Positions 42,101 through 50,140 are shown, counted from the stretch's first letter. The stretch: DNA of 64,000 nucleotides from Microcella alkaliphila (GCF_002355395.1 NZ_AP017315.1:434001-498000), one strand, 5' to 3'. A program made the numbers and translations. Notes: generated by a model from the letters alone, not told the origin.

Positions 42101-43752
42101 AGTTCGCCCACGCGGCGGCCGGGCCCGTCGCCGGCGAGGAAGACGCCGAACAGGCCGCGGTCGGGAATCGTGCCGCCGCTCGTGACCGCCAGCCGTTGCG
42201 CGCCGGGCCGCCCGGTGAGGGTGCCGTGCACGCGGTCCCACACGATGCGGGGCCGCAGTTCGGCGAAGCGGTCGCTCGGGTACCGGCCGCTCAACAGATC
42301 GAGCACCGCCTCGTAGGCCGAGCGCGGGAGCGACGCGAACGGGGCGCTCCGGCGCACCTGGTCGAACCACTCGTCGATGTCGGCCGGCTCGAGCGCGACG
42401 TGGGCGACGGTCTGCTGGGCGAGCACGTCGAGCGGGTTCGCCGGAACCCGCAGCTCCTCGATGAGGCCCGCGAGCATCCGTTCGCCGGTGACGGCCGCGT
42501 GCAAGACGTCCATGCGGTGCTTGGGCACGAGCACGCCGCGGCTCACCTCGCCGACCTGGTGCCCGGCGCGGCCGATGCGCTGCAGTGCGCTCGCGACGCT
42601 CGGCGGAGATTCGACCTGAATGACGAGGTCGACGGCGCCCATGTCGATGCCGAGCTCGAGGCTCGAGGTCGCGACGACGCAGCGTAGGCGCCCCGCCTTC
42701 AGGTCGTCCTCGATGTCGGCGCGCTGGTCTTTGCTGACCGAGCCGTGGTGCGCCCGGGCGAGCAGGTCAGTCGTGTCCGCACGTTCCGCGTAAATCTCGT
42801 TGAGCCGCGCCGTCAGCCGCTCGGCCAGTCGCCGCGAGTTGACGAACACGATGGTCGAGCGGTGTTCGAGCACCCGGTCGACGATCGACTCTTCGACGTG
42901 CGGCCAGATCGACGGGTTCGCGGGCGCGCCGGACGCGTCGGGGTCGTCGTCCTCGTCGGATGCTCGCGGCGGCTGCGTCATGTCATCGACCGGCACCGAG
43001 ATGGTCAGGTCGAACGTCTTGGCGCTCGGCGGCTGCACGATCTGCACGGGGGTCTGTCCGCCGAGGAACCGCGCGACCTCGTCGACGGGGCGCACGGTCG
43101 CCGACAGTCCGATGCGCTGAGCGGGGCGGGCGAGCCGGGCGTCGAGCCGCTCAAGAGTGAGGGCGAGGTGGGCTCCGCGCTTCGTGCCGGCCACGGCGTG
43201 CACCTCGTCGACGATGACGGTCGTCACGCCGCTGAGGGTCTCGCGCGCCGACGAGGTGAGCATCAGGTACAGGCTCTCGGGGGTGGTGATGAGGATGTCG
43301 GGGGGCGTGCGCTGCAGGGCCCGGCGCTCTTGCGTCGGGGTGTCGCCGCTACGCACGCCCACCGTGATGGGCGGGGTGGGGGTGCCGAGCCGGGCAGCGG
43401 TCGCGGTCACGCCGATGAGTGGGGCGCGGAGGTTGCGTTCGACGTCGACGCCGAGGGCTTTCAGCGGGCTGACGTAGATGACGCGGGTGCGCGCGGCGCC
43501 CTCGTCGTCGCGCGCGGCCTCGGCGGCGCGGGCGCTCGGGTCGGCCACGAAACGGTCGATTGCCCAGAGGAAGCTGGCCAGTGTCTTGCCCGAGCCGGTG
43601 GGGGCGACGACGAGCGCGTGGCGGCCGGAGGAGGTCGCGTCCCACGCTCCGAGCTGCGCGGCCGTCGCGCCGGGGAATGCGCCGGTGAACCACTCGCGGG
43701 TCGCGGGGGTGAAGCGGCCGAGGACGGTGTCGGCGTCGGGCGCCTCGGTCAC
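39178..43752 (-). CDS. lhr: Lhr-type ATP-dependent DNA/RNA helicase
   Basis: Superfamily 2 helicase of 1524 residues, typical full-length actinobacterial Lhr. Walker A VVAPTGSGKT lies near residue 50. DEVH (IVDEVHAVAG) and SATVRP follow. The second RecA domain has IVFVNSRRLAERL, ATSSLELGIDMG and QRIGRAGHQ. The Lhr core winged-helix and DEAD-associated regions follow to about 870, then the C-terminal Lhr-CTD, a winged-helix/beta-barrel part. A basic, low-complexity linker lies near 1210-1240. Start ATG overlaps the esterase stop (ATGA). It translocates 3' to 5' on single strands and takes part in repair. Confidence 0.96.
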   Translation of the reverse strand: MTEAPDADTVLGRFTPATREWFTGAFPGATAAQLGAWDATSSGRHALVVAPTGSGKTLASFLWAIDRFVADPSARAAEAARDDEGAARTRVIYVSPLKALGVDVERNLRAPLIGVTATAARLGTPTPPITVGVRSGDTPTQERRALQRTPPDILITTPESLYLMLTSSARETLSGVTTVIVDEVHAVAGTKRGAHLALTLERLDARLARPAQRIGLSATVRPVDEVARFLGGQTPVQIVQPPSAKTFDLTISVPVDDMTQPPRASDEDDDPDASGAPANPSIWPHVEESIVDRVLEHRSTIVFVNSRRLAERLTARLNEIYAERADTTDLLARAHHGSVSKDQRADIEDDLKAGRLRCVVATSSLELGIDMGAVDLVIQVESPPSVASALQRIGRAGHQVGEVSRGVLVPKHRMDVLHAAVTGERMLAGLIEELRVPANPLDVLAQQTVAHVALEPADIDEWFDQVRRSAPFASLPRSAYEAVLDLLSGRYPSDRFAELRPRIVWDRVHGTLTGRPGAQRLAVTSGGTIPDRGLFGVFLAGDGPGRRVGELDEEMVYESRVGDVIALGATSWRIDEITRDRVIVTPAFGQPGKVPFWKGDGLGRPAELGRALGATTRELGAADSGERRIRLAAAGLDERAITNLEALLVEQIAATGHLPSDTTLVVERFRDELGDWRLVMHSPYGLGVHAPWALAVSARIRERHGVDGAAIAADDGIVVRLPDTDAEPPGADLLLFDADELTQLVTAEAGGSALFASRFRECAARALLLPRRDPGRRSPLWQQRQRAGQLLEVAQEFPDFPITLETLREVLSDVYDLDALTALATQIAQRSVRVVEVETPSPSPFARSLLFGYVAAYLYEGDSPLAERRAAALSIDSTLLAELLGRAELREVLDARVIADVEAELQRLAPERRARDTEGVADLLRLLGPLSDDEVRLRSVNGLDVDAALAELTRANRAVAVTIAAHPRFAAVEDAARLRDALGTPVPIGVPTAFLEQVPDPVGDLVARYARTHGPFALADVAERYGMGTAVVRDALRRLGADRRVIEGEFRPDAAGSEWIDAEVLRRLRTRSLAALRKEIEPVSAGSLGRFLPAWQHVGGSLRGIDGVLQTIEQLQGVALPASAWESLVLPARVRDYSPAWLDELTASGEVVWAGEGALPGNDGWLSLHLAELAPLSLRPPGADEVSERQQRIVSLLEGGGGYFFRQLAGALHDADDAGLVTDLWSLVWSGHLTNDTIAPVRALLGSTTSRTAGKRRAPRARSRTMGGYARPSGSGMRGSAAVGGSALSARTGPPTAAGRWALLPERDDDVTRRTAHLAESLLERHGVVTRGAAQAEDVAGGFALLYTVLARLEEAGRVRRGYFVEHLGAAQFGTPATVDRLRTFTRDPDAAPALQAVVLAATDPANPYGAALPWPDARVDAAAEARGESTKHRPGRKAGSLVALVDGHLAVYLERGGKSALTFTDDEAELAAAATDLATTVRARLRSLRVERVNQHSVFGTPLADALTAAGFVATPQGLRLRV

Positions 43753-44396
43753 GACTGCGTTTCGCGTCGGTGCTGCTTCAGGAAGGCCAGCACCTCGTTC
43801 AGTTCAGACTCGCTGACGGCGTGCCCGAGCCCCTCGTAAATGCGCTCGGTGAGGTCGACGTGATTTGGCAGCCAGCGCTGGGCGTGCTCGACGAAGCGGG
43901 GTGGGATGACCTCGTCGGCGGTGCCGCGCCCCCAGAAGACGGGCGGGCGCCGGGCGGCGAGTCGGGCATCCGCCGGGGCATCGCCGTCGAGGACGAAGCC
44001 GGCGAGGCTGACGGCCCACGCGAAGCGTTCGGGGGCGTGGCGCATGAGGTGCACGGCCATGGCGCCGCCCTGGCTGAAGCCGATGACGCCCACGCTGGAG
44101 GGGTTCTGGGTGTCGAGCCAGTGCAGGATCCCGCGGGCGGCGGAGTCGCCGCCGTCGATGCGGGAGGCGTTGAGTTCGGGGTCGAGGTCGTACCAGGCGA
44201 AGCCGGGGCCGGCGGCGCGGGGCGCGCGCAGGGAGGCGATGACGGCGTCGAGGGGCAGGTAGGGGGCGAGCCCGAACAGGTCGCCTTCGCTGCTGCCGTA
44301 CCCGTGCAGCAGCACGATGAGCGGCCGCCCCGCCCGGTCGGCTTCGGGCGCCGACCACATGATGGCGCTCGGGTCGATCAGCTGCATGCCGCTCAC
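43749..44396 (-). CDS. Alpha/beta-hydrolase (phospholipase/carboxylesterase type)
   Basis: Serine esterase of 215 residues in the YpfH/carboxylesterase-2 group. The oxyanion region is VLLHGYGS, the nucleophile elbow GFSQGGAM (Ser), the Asp lies in GTADEVIPP, and the His in GLGHAVSE. The triad is complete. No signal peptide. GTG 44396 with AAAGAT six bases ahead is preferred; ATG 44387 is possible. First gene of the esterase-lhr-nei operon. The substrate is unknown. Confidence 0.9.
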   Translation of the reverse strand: MSGMQLIDPSAIMWSAPEADRAGRPLIVLLHGYGSSEGDLFGLAPYLPLDAVIASLRAPRAAGPGFAWYDLDPELNASRIDGGDSAARGILHWLDTQNPSSVGVIGFSQGGAMAVHLMRHAPERFAWAVSLAGFVLDGDAPADARLAARRPPVFWGRGTADEVIPPRFVEHAQRWLPNHVDLTERIYEGLGHAVSESELNEVLAFLKQHRRETQS

Positions 44397-44501
44397 GGGC
44401 CCATCTTTGCAGTCAGATCTGACAGTCGGTTCGGGATGCTCGGCCCCGGTTCAGGATCGACCCCCCGGCGCGCACGCGGGCGCCTGCGGTATGAATGGGG
44501 C

Positions 44502-45044
44502 ATGGCTTCGACGCGCACCCCCGACCCGGATTCTGGCTGGCTGTCTGACGAGGAGCTCACCGAGGTGCGCCGCCGCCTGCCGATTCTCTACGTGGAGGCG
44601 GTGCCGGTGCGGCTGGACGGCGTGGGCGTTGTTACCGAGGTGGGAGCGCTGTTGCGGGTGAATCCGGCCGGGTCGATCACGCGCACGCTCGTGTCGGGGC
44701 GCGTGATGTACGGCGAGACGTTGCGCGATGCGCTGTACCGTCACCTCGAGAAGGATCTGGGCCCGATGGCCTTCCCGCAGTTGCCCGCGTCGCCGGTGCC
44801 GTTCTCCGTGGCGGAGTATTTCCCGTTCCCATCGCCGACCCGGTTCGACGACGACCGTCAGCACGCGGTTTCGCTCGCGTTCGTCGTGCCCGTGACGGGA
44901 ACGTGCGACCCCCGCCAGGATGCGCTCGAGCTCACCTGGCTCACCCCGGAGGAGGCGGCCAGCGACCGCGTCTCGAACGAGATGGAGGGCGGACGCGGCG
45001 CTCTGCTGCGCACGGCCCTCGCCTCGGTCGGCGTCCTGCCGTAG
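44502..45044 (+). CDS. NUDIX-like protein (DUF4916 type)
   Basis: The 180 residues resemble the DUF4916 branch of the NUDIX fold. The N-terminal DSGWLSDEELTEVRRRLPILYVEAVPVRLD is characteristic. The Nudix box region reads GRVMYGETLRDALYRHLEKDLG, where the usual REEXGE acidic set is replaced by RHLEKDLG, so metal hydrolysis may be weakened or altered. The end (LELTWLTPEEAASD) is normal. ATG 44502 was chosen because upstream frames lack conservation. The convergent repeat array starts 47 bases after its stop. Confidence 0.82.
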   Translation: MASTRTPDPDSGWLSDEELTEVRRRLPILYVEAVPVRLDGVGVVTEVGALLRVNPAGSITRTLVSGRVMYGETLRDALYRHLEKDLGPMAFPQLPASPVPFSVAEYFPFPSPTRFDDDRQHAVSLAFVVPVTGTCDPRQDALELTWLTPEEAASDRVSNEMEGGRGALLRTALASVGVLP

Positions 45045-45091
45045 AGAGTTTCTTTCGCGGCGGACCCGCGGCAACTCACCCGCCCACCCCA

Positions 45092-45243
45092 GCGACTACT
45101 CCGCTGTAGGAACTCCTACACCCGAGTAGCCGGTCGAACCCGTGCGCGGCGCCGCCAACTGTAGGAACTCCTACACGCGAGCAGCCGCCCGCGGTCCCGC
45201 ACGCGGTTGCAAACTGTAGGAACTCCTACAGCGGAGTAGTCGC
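45092..45243. repeat. Array of three palindromic family A repeats, 55-bp period
   Basis: The core TGTAGGAACTCCTACA occurs at 45105, 45160 and 45215, exactly 55 bases apart. Each is followed by N3-GAGYAGYCG and a CCC-GCAC-like stretch. The outermost arms, 45092-45111 and 45224-45243, are a perfect 20-base inverted repeat, so the whole block can fold into one large hairpin as well as three small ones. It fills the convergent gap 45045-45343, which holds nothing else recognisable. Confidence 0.9.
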
Positions 45244-45343
45244 GGGGACCCCCGCACGCATCCCAGCGGCTGCACGCAGCGAAACTCGCCGAAACCTGGC
45301 GCGGCGGGCCCTCCAGGCGGCGCAACTCCGCGTCGCCCCGGAC

Positions 45344-45862
45344 TCAGCGCACCATGCGCGAGCAGTGGGTGCCGTCCCACGGTTCGTACGGGCGGCCGAA
45401 CCCGTCTAACGCGAAGCCGTGCTTCTCGTAGAAGCGGGCGGCGCGGGTGTTCGCGGTCACGATCCAGAGGTAGGCGGGGCGCTCGCCGAGAACGGCGTCG
45501 AGTAGTCGCGCGCCCAGCCCCGACCCCCACGTCGAGCGCCGCGTGTACAGCGAGTCGAGCTTGGTGTCGCGCGGGGCTTCCGCGTCGATCGAGGGTGCGC
45601 TGCGGGCGAGCCCCACGAGCTCGCGTGCGCCGGTGATCGGGTCATGCTCCACGGCGACGACCACGACCGAGCCCGGCACGGTCGCATCCGCGTCGCCCGC
45701 CGAGAGGTACGACGCCCACTCGGCGCGCGCCGTCTCGATCGTGTTGCACGCCAGAAAGCGCGGGCTCAGCACGCCGTCGTACACCTCGGCGAAGCACTGC
45801 AGGTGCAGCCGGGCGATCGCCTCGACGTCGTCAGCGGTAGCGGAACGAATCAGCGGCGGCAC
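45344..45862 (-). CDS. GNAT-family N-acetyltransferase
   Basis: Acetyl-CoA-dependent acyltransferase of 172 residues. IRSATADDVEAIARLHLQCF opens the fold. Motif A, the CoA pyrophosphate loop, reads TWGSGLGARLLDAVL, and the C-terminal strand holds NTRAARFYEKHGFALDG, typical of small-molecule or ribosomal-protein acetyltransferases. GTG 45862 is six bases behind TAGATT (leaderless). The substrate is unknown. Convergent with the NUDIX gene across the repeat array. Confidence 0.92.
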   Translation of the reverse strand: MPPLIRSATADDVEAIARLHLQCFAEVYDGVLSPRFLACNTIETARAEWASYLSAGDADATVPGSVVVVAVEHDPITGARELVGLARSAPSIDAEAPRDTKLDSLYTRRSTWGSGLGARLLDAVLGERPAYLWIVTANTRAARFYEKHGFALDGFGRPYEPWDGTHCSRMVR

Positions 45863-45932
45863 CCGAACAATCTAGGTGCCGCCGCTGACCGACGCTGACC
45901 GCACGGGCGATCAGAGAAATGGATACGCGGAA

Positions 45933-47408
45933 CTATCGTCCGCGACGTTGACCCCCGCCGTTCTGGCGAACGACCTGGCCGACGCGCACCCCGCCGCCGG
46001 TGCCGCCCGAACCCGAGCCGGCCGGGGCCGACGCCCGCCGCGACCCGCCTCGGCGGGCACGCGGGGCCGCCGGCGCCTCAGCGCTGCGGTGCCCCTCGCT
46101 GCGGTGCCCCTCGGCGCGGTGCTGACTCTTTCCCCCACCGCGCGCCGCCCGCTTGCGCTGCGCGTTGGCGCCGGTCGAGCGTCCACCGCCCTGGGGCTGC
46201 GGACGCAGCACGGCCGGCATGTCGGCGGCCGCAACGCGCGGCGCCACCTCACCGACGAGCGCCGCAACCGCGGGCGAGTCGGCGTTCACCGCAACAGGCT
46301 GAACCTGAATCGACGCCTTGCGCAAGAGGGCCGCGGTGTCGCGACGCTGCTCGGGCAAGACGACGGTGACGACGTCGCCCGAGGCTCCGGCGCGGGCCGT
46401 GCGGCCCGAACGGTGCAGGTACGCCTTGTGCTCGGTCGGCGGGTCGACGTGCACGACGAGTTCGATGTCGTCAACGTGCACTCCGCGGGCCGCGACGTCG
46501 GTCGCGACGAGCACGCGCACGCTTCCGTCGCCGAACGCGGCGAGGTTGCGCTCACGCGCAGCCTGCGACAGGTTTCCCTGCAGGTCGACGGCAGGAATCC
46601 CCGCCGCGGTCAGTGTGCGGGCGAGCTTCTTCGCCTGGTGCTTGGTGCGCAGGAACAGGATGCGGCGGCCGGCTCCCGACGCCAGTCGCGTCACAAGCGC
46701 CTTCTTCTCGTCAACGCCTGCCACCTCGAACACGTGGTGGGTCATGTCGACCACGGGCGAGTGCGCCTCGTCGACTGAGTGCAAGATCGGATCACTCAGG
46801 AAGCGCTTCACCAGCTTGTCGACCCCGTTGTCGAGGGTCGCGCTGAACAGCAGGCGCTGCCCCGTAGCGGGCGTCGCCGCGAGGATGCGCGTCACACCGG
46901 GCAGGAATCCCAGGTCTGCCATGTGGTCGGCCTCATCCAGCACGGTAATTTCGACGTCGGCGAGCGACACGTGGCCCTGCTTCATGAGGTCTTCGAGGCG
47001 GCCGGGCGCGGCCACGACGATGTCGACGCCGCGGCGGAGCTGCGCCACCTGCGGGTTCTGCGAGACCCCGCCGAAGATCGTCATCGCGGTCAGGCCGTAG
47101 GCCTTCGCGAGCGGCTCGATCGTGGCGAGAATCTGGCTGGCGAGCTCGCGGGTGGGGGCGAGCACGAGGCCGAGCGGGTGGCCGGCGCGGCGGCGGGCCG
47201 CCGTGCGCATGCCGATGCGCGCCACCATCGGAATGGCGAACGCGAGCGTCTTGCCCGAGCCGGTCTTGCCGCGGCCGAGCACGTCGCGCCCGGCGAGCGT
47301 GTCGGGCAGCGTGTCGACCTGAATCGGGAACGCGCTGGTCTTGCCCTGCTCGGTGAGGGCCTCGACGAGGGGGTACGGCACGCCGAGCGTGCTGAACGTG
47401 GTGGTCAT
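45933..47408 (-). CDS. DEAD-box RNA helicase
   Basis: ATP-dependent RNA helicase of 491 residues. Q motif FPIQ, Walker A GKTGSGKT, PTRELA, DEAD (VLDEADHMADLG), SAT, and in the second domain ILFLRTKHQAKKLA, ATDVAARGVH and HRSGRTARAG are intact. The C-terminal 110 residues are Arg/Gly/Ala/Ser-rich and basic, with a short tandem EGHRSEGHRS. Such tails bind RNA and ribosomal particles. AAAGG lies nine bases ahead of ATG 47408. It probably acts in ribosome assembly or mRNA decay at low temperature. Bases 47409-47668 show no gene. Confidence 0.95.
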   Translation of the reverse strand: MTTTFSTLGVPYPLVEALTEQGKTSAFPIQVDTLPDTLAGRDVLGRGKTGSGKTLAFAIPMVARIGMRTAARRRAGHPLGLVLAPTRELASQILATIEPLAKAYGLTAMTIFGGVSQNPQVAQLRRGVDIVVAAPGRLEDLMKQGHVSLADVEITVLDEADHMADLGFLPGVTRILAATPATGQRLLFSATLDNGVDKLVKRFLSDPILHSVDEAHSPVVDMTHHVFEVAGVDEKKALVTRLASGAGRRILFLRTKHQAKKLARTLTAAGIPAVDLQGNLSQAARERNLAAFGDGSVRVLVATDVAARGVHVDDIELVVHVDPPTEHKAYLHRSGRTARAGASGDVVTVVLPEQRRDTAALLRKASIQVQPVAVNADSPAVAALVGEVAPRVAAADMPAVLRPQPQGGGRSTGANAQRKRAARGGGKSQHRAEGHRSEGHRSAEAPAAPRARRGGSRRASAPAGSGSGGTGGGVRVGQVVRQNGGGQRRGR

Positions 47409-47668
47409 GGAGTGGTGCCTTTCAGGCTTGCGGTGACTCCCGGGCGCACGCGGCCACGGCTGATGTCAGCGGGCTGGATGCACGGCGCACGTCTCAAACG
47501 GACGGCTCGGTGAGTCGGGTGGCGACGGCGGCGGTGGCCGCAATCATTTCGCCGTCAGAAAGTGTCGAATCGCTCCGCGCGAGTCAGTGCGCGATGTGCG
47601 AGAAGAGGAAGCGTTCTACGACGCGGGCGGCGCCACAACGGGGCCGCCAGTTCCTCAACCCTAGCAGG

Positions 47669-48193
47669 TCAGGTGTTCCACCCCGGGGCGAGGCGCTTCA
47701 GCGCCCGCGCCCGCAACTGCCAGAACACCCAAAACCCGGCCGTCACGAACGGCGTCAGCACTCCTGCCTTGACGGTCAGGGTGTCGCGGAACCGCGTGCG
47801 CTCCGCGGCGCTCGAGGCGGCACCCGCACCCGCGCCGGACCCGGAGACCGGTCGCGCCCCACCCGGCGCCGCCGAGATCGCCATCTGGTGGTGCCAACTC
47901 CGCACGATGCGCATCGGCCCCGACAGCGGACCGCCGGTGTCGTGCACCGTGCGCACCCCGGGGGCGACCTCGTCGGAGAGGCGGATCAGTTGCGTTCCCA
48001 TGGGAAGCACCCCGAGCATCCGCAGTTTCACGCGGTGGTCGCCGCCCGGCCAGCGCTCGGGGAAGCCGCCCGGCTCGAGCGACTCGACGGTCGTCCACGG
48101 ACCCGACACCGCGCGGAACACGGCGGGGGAGTGGACGGCCTCCCACGCCGCGTCGGGCGAACAGTCGAGGATGAGATCCAGCGTCACACGCAT
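47669..48193 (-). CDS. SRPBCC (START-like) domain protein
   Basis: The 174 residues form a helix-grip SRPBCC fold of the polyketide-cyclase/dehydrase type: MRVTLDLILDCSPDAAWEAVHSPAVFRAVSGPW at the N-terminus and DTLTVKAGVLTPFVTAGFWVFWQLRARALKRLA at the C-terminal helix. A Gly/Ala/Ser-rich loop (SGSGAGAGAASSAA) interrupts the sheet. These proteins bind hydrophobic ligands; none is indicated here. ATG 48193 follows CACACT by six bases. Divergent from the next gene with 35 bases between starts. Confidence 0.83.
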   Translation of the reverse strand: MRVTLDLILDCSPDAAWEAVHSPAVFRAVSGPWTTVESLEPGGFPERWPGGDHRVKLRMLGVLPMGTQLIRLSDEVAPGVRTVHDTGGPLSGPMRIVRSWHHQMAISAAPGGARPVSGSGAGAGAASSAAERTRFRDTLTVKAGVLTPFVTAGFWVFWQLRARALKRLAPGWNT

Positions 48194-48228
48194 GGAACCA
48201 GTGTGCGGCCCCTCGCTACCATCGGGCT

Positions 48229-48789
48229 GTGACCCAGCCGCATGACGAGAACCCCGACGCCCAGGAGCGCTACCAGGTGCGCGTTGACGTCGGCCTCGAC
48301 GGCGCTCGACGCATCGGCGAGACGGCCCACCTGCTCGTGTGGTGCGACGCGATCGCGACCGAGGACGTGCCGCTGAACGCGCTGCCCCCGCACGTCGAAG
48401 TGATCGACGCGCGGCTCGGTGCCGCCGACGCGATCGCACGGCGCCTGCTCGAGCTGCAGGCCGCGCGCGGCGAACGCACGATGGTCGCCGTCGTCGCCGC
48501 GGGCAGCCCCATCGAGACCCCCGACGGCTTCCCCGTCGAAGACGTTCTGTTGGCGGGCGCCATCGTGGATGCTCTCGGCACCGTCGGCATCGACGCGACG
48601 AGCCCCGAGGCGGCCGCGTCCGCCGCCGCGTTCAGCGGCCTCCGCGGCGCCGTGGGCCACATGCTCACGGCCTCGGTCGCGGGGCGTCGGCTCGCCGCAC
48701 ACGAGGGCCCGGACGCCGTGCGCGCGGCGCGCGCCCGTCTCGACGAGCAGAGTCTGCACATCCTGCGAGAGTTCAGCATCCCGTCGTAG
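48229..48789 (+). CDS. Hypothetical protein resembling 2-phosphosulfolactate phosphatase (ComB)
   Basis: The 186 residues share the order of ComB-family proteins: an N-terminal strand RYQVRVDVGLDG, a central VAVVAAGSPIETPDGFPVEDVLLAGAIVDAL, then SPEAAASAAAFSGLRGAVGHMLTASVAGRRLA. The N-terminal metal/phosphate segment of active ComB is poorly kept. No coenzyme M pathway gene lies nearby, so the enzymatic name is doubtful. GTG 48229 is six bases behind TACCAT (leaderless). Confidence 0.7.
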   Translation: MTQPHDENPDAQERYQVRVDVGLDGARRIGETAHLLVWCDAIATEDVPLNALPPHVEVIDARLGAADAIARRLLELQAARGERTMVAVVAAGSPIETPDGFPVEDVLLAGAIVDALGTVGIDATSPEAAASAAAFSGLRGAVGHMLTASVAGRRLAAHEGPDAVRAARARLDEQSLHILREFSIPS

Positions 48790-48799
48790 CGTTCCCCCT

Positions 48800-49102
48800 A
48801 TGAAGGCGCACATCAACGGAACCGTTATCGCCGAGGCGTCGAAGGACGACCTCATTCAGATTGAGGGCAACTGGTATTTCCCGCCGTCGAGCGTGAAGAG
48901 TGAGCTGCTCGAGAAGTCGCCCACGCCGTACCACTGCCCGTGGAAGGGCGACACCCAGTACTTCACGATTACGGTCAACGGTCAGTCGTACCCCGACCGC
49001 GCGTGGAGCTACCCGACGCCGATCCCGTCGTCGTTCGACCGTGTCGGCAAGGACTACAGCAACTACGTGGCGTTCTGGAAAGAAGTCACCGTCTCCGAGT
49101 AG
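48800..49102 (+). CDS. DUF427 family protein
   Basis: The 100 residues match DUF427: VIAEASKDDLIQIEGNWYFPPSSV, then TPYHCPWKGDTQYFTITVNG with the conserved CPxKG motif, and AWSYPTPIPSSFDRVGKDYSNYVAFW. Biological function is unknown. ATG 48800 lies seven bases behind TAGCGT, whose TAG is the stop of the preceding gene. The promoter is thus embedded in the end of the upstream gene. It stands before the convergent SprT-like gene. Confidence 0.92.
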   Translation: MKAHINGTVIAEASKDDLIQIEGNWYFPPSSVKSELLEKSPTPYHCPWKGDTQYFTITVNGQSYPDRAWSYPTPIPSSFDRVGKDYSNYVAFWKEVTVSE

Positions 49103-49152
49103 ACGGCGTCCGAGTAGACCGCGCGGCCCCGGCCAACCCGGCCCGGCCCGAG

Positions 49153-49608
49153 CTATGCCGCCCGGCGATCCGTCCAGCGGATGACGTTCGCGGGGTGGAA
49201 CGTGCGCGAGCACCGTCCGCACGCCACCGTGGTGCGCGGCCGCCGGAAGCGCACGAACTCGTGCCCGGCCGGGCAGCGGCCCGTCCAGCGCGCGCGCTCG
49301 GCGGCGATCTCGCCCGAGTGCGTCGTGCCCCCGACGTAGCCGAGGTCGGCCGCGATCGCCTTCCATGCCGGGCCGTGGCCCGAGCCCGGACCGGCGAGCG
49401 CGTGGGCCACTTCGTGCAGGAGGGTCTGGTGCACTTCGTCGTCGTCCCACCGGGCAGCGAGGTGCCGCGAGACCGAGATGCGCTTCTTGCCGTAGTCGCA
49501 GAGGCCTGCGCGCTTGGTGGCGTGGTCGAACGCGAAGCTCCACGAGTCGTCGAGGTGCAGCCGAATCAACGCCTCGGCCCACACCCGCACCCGATCCAGC
49601 TCGCTCAT
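49153..49608 (-). CDS. SprT-like zinc metalloprotease-fold protein
   Basis: The 151 residues contain the zinc motif HEVAH (LLHEVAHALAGPGSGHGPAWKAIA) with the third His in GHGP. The short SprT N-terminal helix has LDDSWSFAFDHATKRAGLCDYGKKRISVSRHLA. A C-terminal zinc ribbon (CPAGHEF, CGRCS) is present. Relatives cleave DNA-protein crosslinks, but a bacterial function is not established. ATG 49608 is seven bases behind TAGCAT. Monocistronic. Confidence 0.9.
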   Translation of the reverse strand: MSELDRVRVWAEALIRLHLDDSWSFAFDHATKRAGLCDYGKKRISVSRHLAARWDDDEVHQTLLHEVAHALAGPGSGHGPAWKAIAADLGYVGGTTHSGEIAAERARWTGRCPAGHEFVRFRRPRTTVACGRCSRTFHPANVIRWTDRRAA

Positions 49609-49678
49609 GCGCCCGATGCTAGGTGAGAGCGCCGACGTCGACCGGCCGCGACAGCCGCGCCGGGGAAAACCCGCCCCG

Positions 49679-50140
49679 CTACGACGCTGGGGAGAGCTCG
49701 ACCGCCAGCAACCGGTCGTCCTCCGCACCGGGCGAGCCGCGTCCGTCGGTGTTGTTCGTCAGGAACCAGAGGCGTCCATCGGAGCCGAGCAGAGCATCCC
49801 GATTGCGGTCGTCACCGCCGATCCCCTCGACGACGGGCCAGCCGTAGTTGCCGCCGGGCTCGATCAGGTTCAACTCGTCCCAGGTGTTCTGGCCGAACTC
49901 GGCCGCCCAGAGCTACCCATCGCGGTCGAAGGCGAGCCCCTGAGGGTTGCGGTGTCCGATCGAGAGCACGAGCGATCCGTCGAACGGATTGTCGGCCGGC
50001 ACGGTGCCTTCGTGAAGCTCGCCCACCTCGAGCGCGCCCGCCGCTCCGCTGAGCGGCCCGACCGACCACGGCGCGGCGAGCCCCGTCACGAGGGTGTCGA
50101 CGTCGCCGCTCGGCAGCAGGAAGCCCTCGAGTTCCGGGTC
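49679..50140 (-). pseudogene. PQQ-dependent sugar dehydrogenase remnant
   Basis: Reading downward from about 50140, one frame gives LVTGLAAPWSV (N-terminal family strand). It then jumps to ADNPFDGSLVLSIGHRNPQGLAFDRDG, a TAG stop near 49915, and continues in frame with LWAAEFGQNTWDELNLIEPGGNYGWPVVEG, all diagnostic of soluble aldose dehydrogenases. Roughly half the propeller between PWSV and the NPFDG region is missing, and the signal peptide is in another frame. The open end (ELSPAS) also stops early. The product is certainly not functional. Confidence 0.8.

Noticed and set aside
38686..42687. Long plus-strand frame antisense to lhr
   Set aside because: No domain resemblance; it follows the codon structure of lhr.
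45092..45243. CRISPR-like array
   Set aside because: Only three units, the repeat is a palindrome, spacers are partly conserved between units, and no cas gene is present.
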